Shown: positions 63,082-64,000 of the stretch, piece by piece | Layout of the letters: the number at the start of each line of letters is the position of its first letter | How positions within the stretch are numbered: the first letter of the stretch is position 1 | Source: Heliopora coerulea | Taxonomy: Eukaryota > Cnidaria > Anthozoa > Scleralcyonacea > Helioporidae | Direction: 5' to 3' | Length of the DNA stretch: 64,000 bases | Assembly (NCBI GenBank): GCA_030142905.1 | Contig: JASJOG010000215.1 | Location: forward strand, 1 to 64,000 | The notes under the pieces: generated by a model | The model's database searches: none | What the model saw: only the letters and a program-made list of their open reading frames with translations | What the model was told of the DNA's origin: nothing | Made by a program: the position numbers and the translations under genes

Positions 63082-64000
63082 GACCACATAAACACATTTT
63101 AGATCGTTCAAGAATATGTTAGCGCGTATTATATACTATATCGAGGAAAATCCTCGTCGTGAAGTACTACGAAGAAGTTCAACAGCGCCTAAGTCATAAC
63201 AAGCCAAACCACTCCCCATAAGTGTTTAAAGATGTAGCAGTGCACCTATCTAGACACATCAAAACGTATCCAAAAGTTTCCTTCAGAAATAACTCATAAT
63301 ACCCATAAAATTAGCTCACTGAAATACCCGTCATACGCATTGGATTTCGATGCCTTTTAGAAGCGAGAGGAGCTGATAAATTTGAAAGTAATCGGAGGGT
63401 ATATTTTGAGTTTGAAGGTAAGATTATGTTAGAAAATACATTACCATCCTTGATTCTAAAATTCAAAACTTATACTTCCCTAATGTTCCGACTTTTAAGC
63501 TTTCTGTTAATCAAAGATAAATTCTACAACAGTACACAATTACTTCATCCTGCAAAACCAACTGTCCTTGCTGCTTGTATCATAAGATTGCTGAGCCATC
63601 ACCTCAACGATTCAGAATAGGTTTACCCTCATTTCATGAATAAAAAGAGCATTCAATCCTCTAAATTTAACCGTAATGATTCCCTACAGAGTTGATACCT
63701 ATTAAATAAATATCTATTGTGATGCCCACAAGTGAGGACCACAAGTTTATCACCATATGGTGTAAAGTGTTACCCTCTATAAGTAAAGTTCTTATCTCAT
63801 TTTATCTTATCATTCATACATTCAGATCACACGCGGTTGCTGCTGTCAGCAAATACTCAAAGTCTTAAAGATATATATTAATTTCATTTTCTCTTCTGAG
63901 AACGGCTTCTTGGCTGTACATAATATATTGATGCCTAAATGCTAAATAGTTGTTTTTTTCAAGCATTTTAATATCAATTACAGTTCATTCCACTCTTGGC
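63082..64000. other. no recognised gene
   Basis: AT-rich; the frame 63426-63620 is unrecognised. Confidence 0.3.

Overview
The window is eukaryotic genomic DNA made mostly of transposable elements and carrying little host coding sequence. Spliced genes with GT-AG introns, tRNA-derived SINEs, Penelope-like elements (PLEs), THAP/Kolobok-type, hAT, Tc1-like, IS3EU-like and Harbinger-like DNA transposons, CR1/L2-like LINEs, and Ty3/gypsy and Ty1/copia remnants occur side by side. This mixture, with expanded alpha-kinase and P2X7 'ballast'-type proteins, suggests an anthozoan cnidarian, probably a stony coral; the organism is an inference from content only.

Layout. 0-11.3 kb: a cut Tc1-like copy, a decayed gypsy pol gene with a MITE in it, a small hAT MITE with target duplication, one exon of a Rab-like small GTPase on the minus strand (the only convincing host exon), and a decayed copia pol gene interrupted by a Tc1-like element. 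11.3-17.1 kb: a PLE fragment (here PLE-3, copy A) split by a Kolobok-type transposon at 11577-16654. That transposon carries an apparently intact nine-exon THAP/DDE transposase (minus strand) and an intact three-exon ballast-domain gene (plus strand), convergent. 17.1-34 kb: a LINE with a deleted catalytic block, two diverged copies of a roughly 3.4-kb segment (19.2-22.6 and 30.1-34.0 kb), several tRNA-SINEs, a second PLE-3 copy that acts as the empty-site reference for the Kolobok insertion, a second ballast-type exon, and a decayed tandem of another PLE family (PLE-2).

36.5-48.6 kb: the main structure, a 12.1-kb palindromic array of a young PLE (PLE-1). Perfect 2658-bp units run head to tail in each arm. 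The arms point outward from a centre at 41259-41263, where both are truncated at exactly the same element position. An identical 12-bp direct repeat flanks the whole array, which argues for one insertion event. Each unit encodes a reverse transcriptase with a GIY-YIG endonuclease and a hammerhead-ribozyme core.

48.7-64 kb: mostly non-coding sequence. Embedded in it are an IS3EU-like transposon with long TIRs (53120-56585) that carries an integrase-type transposase and, convergent to it, an alpha-kinase gene (both lightly broken), a decayed Myb-like/HARBI-like pair, an inverted pair of PLE-terminal fragments, and an hAT element with 8-bp target duplication.

Three observations stand out: the palindromic PLE array with one target duplication, a Kolobok transposon carrying a P2X7-ballast-domain gene, and an IS3EU-like transposon carrying an alpha-kinase gene. 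Family names rest on motif recognition by eye; no database search was run.
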